Positions 60,422-64,000 of a DNA stretch of 64,000 nucleotides are shown here, one piece after another. Origin of the DNA: Membranipora membranacea (taxonomy: Eukaryota > Bryozoa > Gymnolaemata > Cheilostomatida > Membraniporidae). Each line of letters starts with the position of its first letter. Position 1 is the first letter of the stretch. Location: positions 6,835,501-6,899,500 of the forward strand of contig OU612070.1 in NCBI GenBank assembly GCA_914767715.1, written 5' to 3'. Under the pieces are notes generated by a model that saw only the letters and a list, made by a program, of their open reading frames with translations, was not told where the DNA came from and searched no databases. The translations under genes and the position numbers were made by a program.

Positions 60422-63400
60422 ATGAACTCGAGGGGTATATTAAGACTAGGTGTGCTGGTAGTCATCACATGTTATCTACAAGCTGCTGCACAGAAATTAG
60501 ACATACCGCCTGGGACTCAATGGCTTATGGGGGAGAGTATGTAAACCAGCCATACAATATAGAATAAGTACAAGACATAATAGATTTCGAGTTCTTACCG
60601 CCATAGGGGCCTTGACAAATGTCTTGACTTCAATCCAATAGTTCCAATGTGTTGATAGTAGCAATAGCCTCTTTCCTCTCTGTGACTATATTTGCAATCT
60701 GGGTTGGAATGACCATTTTCTATCTCCCAATATTGAGACTGAATACCGCTTCGATAATGACACTGTTGTGTTTGAGATTACAATGCTATAGCTGTACTCC
60801 TTCACTTGTCATTATAAGATCACCTCACCTTACATGTCCTAGTTGCTTATCATCTCTAACCATCTTTTAACTATATATTCTTGATTATTTAGCTTTGGGA
60901 TGTCCAAAAGTCCCAAACCTACCAGAAGAGTGCAGTGCTGGCGATATAAGATGCTATACACATGGAGGTGGTGTCCATAAGCCATGTTATGATATCTGTC
61001 CCCCACAGGATAGTTTCTCAATTGCTCAGAAGTGCAAACACTCTGCGTTCTGTGGAGGTGAGAGTTCTGTTACTCACAACAGGTGGCCAATGTGTTTGCT
61101 CTTTTATGATTGGCTGTTGGGTGGGGTAGAGAGCCAATGCCAGCTCAGTGAAAACAACCTCTGATATGTAGTGAAAGTGAAGCTGAATTCTTTTATAGCC
61201 ACTGAATATCGAAAAGTACTTTCAGGAAGGTACCACCTGACTCAGTATTGGCCCTCTTCCTCCCAACAGCAAATCAGAGCCAACACATTGGGTAACAACA
61301 GTGTCATCCATTCTCATTGCTATGGTGATAATGCTACAATAACCTTCCTCCTTTGAATGGTGTGGGATAAGAAGATGCAGTAAGACACGGGGAAATGTAG
61401 AGAGATAAAAAAGAAGATTTGGTCTCCTTGGAAGTTGGACAATCCTATCCTATAGTTGTGGAGGGTGTCTTTATAATATATATTTATATATAGGAATTAG
61501 TAGACAATGAAAAAATTCTGAGCACAAACCAAACATTTAGATCATAATAATAACTAAAGTAAAGTACTAAAATCTATTAAAAACAGTATTGGTGTAAATA
61601 GTTTTTTCTCATTCTTAGGAAACATACTTTGGGAATGATGCTACAATTTTTAAAATGAAAAGTGGACGATGACAAGATTTCAAAAATGACCAGATGTAGT
61701 TTGAAAATGCCTAACCCAAAAGTAGAAATAATGAGTGATTGGAAAAAGTGTAGTTAATGAAAGGGGCACATATAAACTCATAGAATATGCAGCGTGCATC
61801 TCAATGGCTAGTTATATACAAATTGTCCTAACTGTATATTAACTGACTCATCTTTGAATATTAGTTCAGCAGTTGCTGAGTCACTGGTAGTTTAGATGAG
61901 GATATTTAGATATACAACTATGACAAAAAATAATACTGTGTCTTTATTTTACAGAATACTTGGATAAGTATTGTGTTCCTTTAGCTGAAGTACCCACAAC
62001 AACTACAGAGTCAGATGGCGGGACTACTGATGGCAGTAAACAGAAATTTACATTTGGTGTTTACATAGCTATAATTGTACCTGTGATCATTGTGGTTGGC
62101 ATTGCTGGTTTGTTGGCTTACAAGTTCTGCGGAAGAAATAGTCAATACAGTGTTTCACGTGATCCAGAAGGACAAAGGCCTCTTATGGGATCTCCAAGTG
62201 GGCAATCCAGTGATATAACTGGAACTCCTCAAATAATCGGTTAGTATTTATTTATGATTATCTTCCTTTATTCTGATGTGAATGTTACGTGGTCACATCA
62301 AATCCTAGAATTGGGAATCCCGATGTAACATCGTCTGGGAATTTCCAAAATGGGCTGCTTATTTTCGTATTATCTTAACTATCTATATGGTTTGAGAGAA
62401 CATCACTAACTGCCTTTAGTGGTTTTAATATTGTGCTTACAAAATTATTGCAGAATCTCACCATCACTATCCATCGATGCAGTTATTCCAATCCTTATTA
62501 AAAACATGCCTCTGAATCCTATTGGATATGTGGAAGTTAGTCATTTTTTTTCATATCAACGAAAGCTTTTTTTTTGTTTCAGTTAATGGCGGAACCAATA
62601 TTATTCAGCTTGGTGACAATAATACTGCTGGTACTTCTAACCCAGGTCCATCTACATCTGCTGATCCTTCTGCTCCTGGAGGTTCTGGTGATCTGGATCC
62701 AGCTGCTCAGCCTCCACCTGCAGGACAACCTCCTTCTCCCCCAGCTGCTGATGATGAAGAACCGAGGATGGGTAAGTAGGGTACATCTGATATATCTTGT
62801 TTTGGATAATTGGGCAACTATACACATCGAGGTATATATTACTTGTTCTTATATCTGAACTTCTTCTTAACCCATCTTTAAAGATAAGTGGTCATTTGTT
62901 TAAGTGCTGTGGGTCCCTGATTTGAAATATGTTGGAAATTGTCATCAGGACCAAATTTGGGGCTTTATGCAGCCAAAATGAGAATAAACACCGCAATGGA
63001 AAAAGTAAAGGTGTCACTTATTTTCATAGGCTGTGCTCTCAAAAAACCTCAAACTGGCTTAATACTAAACAATGGAATGAAATCTATCTTTTTATCTGAG
63101 AAAAGGCATTTGCCATATTCACCACATTGCATAATGCTCTCTGGTTCAGAGCGATTGTCTGATGACCTGTTGAATAAATTGCATTCCTACTTGGAACTCT
63201 CTTAGTTCTTTAAAACAAATCTATTCTATCATGATAAGTTTACCATTTTTCTATTTTGGTTCTGTTCTGAGGTAAAACAATACCATGGTCTATGGGATGG
63301 TGTATATGAGTGACCAGAGGTGTTTTCTAATTTACAAGAAAATATATCGAAACAACACAGATGTCGCTGAGCCTTATGTTTGAATATTGTAGATGATTTG

Positions 63401-63921
63401 AGTACTACTCCTATCAGAGGGAATAGAGAAGAGCCTTTGTCACAAGAAGAGAGCAGTCAGCCTATCCAGGGTAAGCTTACAACAAAACCTGGCAGATCTT
63501 AAATTAGCAGTACGCTATTGTGTAGAATATTGGGATGAGATTTGAGGATTCTACGATTTTTATTCAGCTAGGCTATCAAATAGTAAGTGGAAAGAGATTA
63601 ATGTAATTGAGGGTATGGTAGGCCTATTACCATTTTTAAGACAGTTGATGTTTGAATGAGTTAAGACATTGGGTTATGTAGGTGATAATGCACCTGGGAG
63701 TAGCTTATGCCATCATTCTATAAACATTTGTTTACTGTGAGATGTCGTTGAGATACTTTTAGTCCATTATATGGTATTAGGAGCACAGTTCAAAATTGTT
63801 TTCTATTGCAATAAAAATTATTACTGGGAAATTCTTCACAATTCTTCTTTGGATAAATATCTTGTTCTTTCCTCTCATTTTAGTTTCTACTGAGGGTTCA
63901 CCGCAGCCAGCGACCACTTGA
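60422..63921 (+). CDS. Small cysteine-rich type I membrane protein
   Basis: Six exons, 60422-60536, 60893-61057, 61955-62239, 62583-62771, 63393-63470 and 63884-63921, join to 289 residues; all five introns are phase 1. The start ATG opens a signal peptide (LGVLVVITCYLQAAA). Residues about 39-100 hold eight cysteines (CPKVPNLPEEC, RCYTH, KPCYDICP, KCKHSAFC, KYC), enough for four disulfides. A TTTTESDGGTTDG linker leads to a membrane span (VYIAIIVPVIIVVGIAGLLAY, about 127-147). The cytoplasmic part is acidic, Pro/Ser/Gly-rich and probably disordered (QPPPAGQPPSPPAADDEE). I do not recognise the family; a small disulfide-rich receptor or adhesion module is possible, but no TNFR, EGF or death-domain pattern is convincing. 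The 61058-61954 intron contains nothing recognisable. Confidence 0.75.
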
Positions 63922-64000
63922 ATAGAATCCACTGGCAGAACATAACTACTCACACTAGGCACAACCGACATCCACCAATCACCCTTATTGCAGGTATATC

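Overview
The window is nuclear DNA of an invertebrate animal. Genes are split by many short GT-AG introns (mostly 100-900 bp), the DNA is AT-rich, and gaps between genes are full of short degenerate repeats. The products (a LYST-type BEACH protein, a CNBD2-like cyclic-nucleotide-binding protein, an SLC16-like transporter, an IgGFc-binding-like membrane protein) are animal families. The compact intron style suggests an early-branching lineage such as a demosponge; that is a guess, not proof.

Layout. (1) 299-15383, plus: the 3' part (31 exons, about 1,557 codons) of a LYST-like gene, from a long helical region through PH-BEACH, BEACH and WD40 repeats; its 5' end lies outside the window. (2) 16995-26133, plus: a complete 16-exon gene for a 715-residue cyclic-nucleotide-binding protein. 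Its 3' end was duplicated: a second copy at about 28.49-30.96 kb carries an intact extra terminal coding exon. (3) 31-41 kb: no recognisable host gene, but several old tandem duplications, a LINE 3' remnant and a U2-snRNA-headed SINE. (4) 41346-43500, minus: a three-exon SLC16/MCT-like transporter (451 aa). (5) 44.8-48.1 kb: two more U2-headed SINE copies and a 5'-truncated non-LTR retrotransposon. (6) 48449-54318, minus: a 13-exon, 736-residue type I membrane protein with an IgGFc-binding-like ectodomain, Ser/Thr-rich stalk, one membrane segment and a basic tail carrying four spaced LLP motifs. (7) 54.3-60.4 kb: repeats, a tandem duplication, a tRNA-derived SINE and a 31-bp satellite. (8) 60422-63921, plus: a small six-exon type I membrane protein (289 aa) with eight ectodomain cysteines and every intron in phase 1.

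The genes do not form an evident pathway; they look like ordinary neighbours. The two single-pass membrane protein genes (6 and 8) are divergently arranged about 6 kb apart. The most interesting signals are in the repeats: a SINE family whose head matches the 5' end of U2 snRNA, a palindrome flanked by a perfect 9-bp duplication that matches the arms of another inverted-repeat element 30 kb away, and a microsatellite that seems to have grown out of the 5' end of a tRNA-Glu-like SINE. All exon models were joined by eye and checked by reading-frame phase only; no database search was run.
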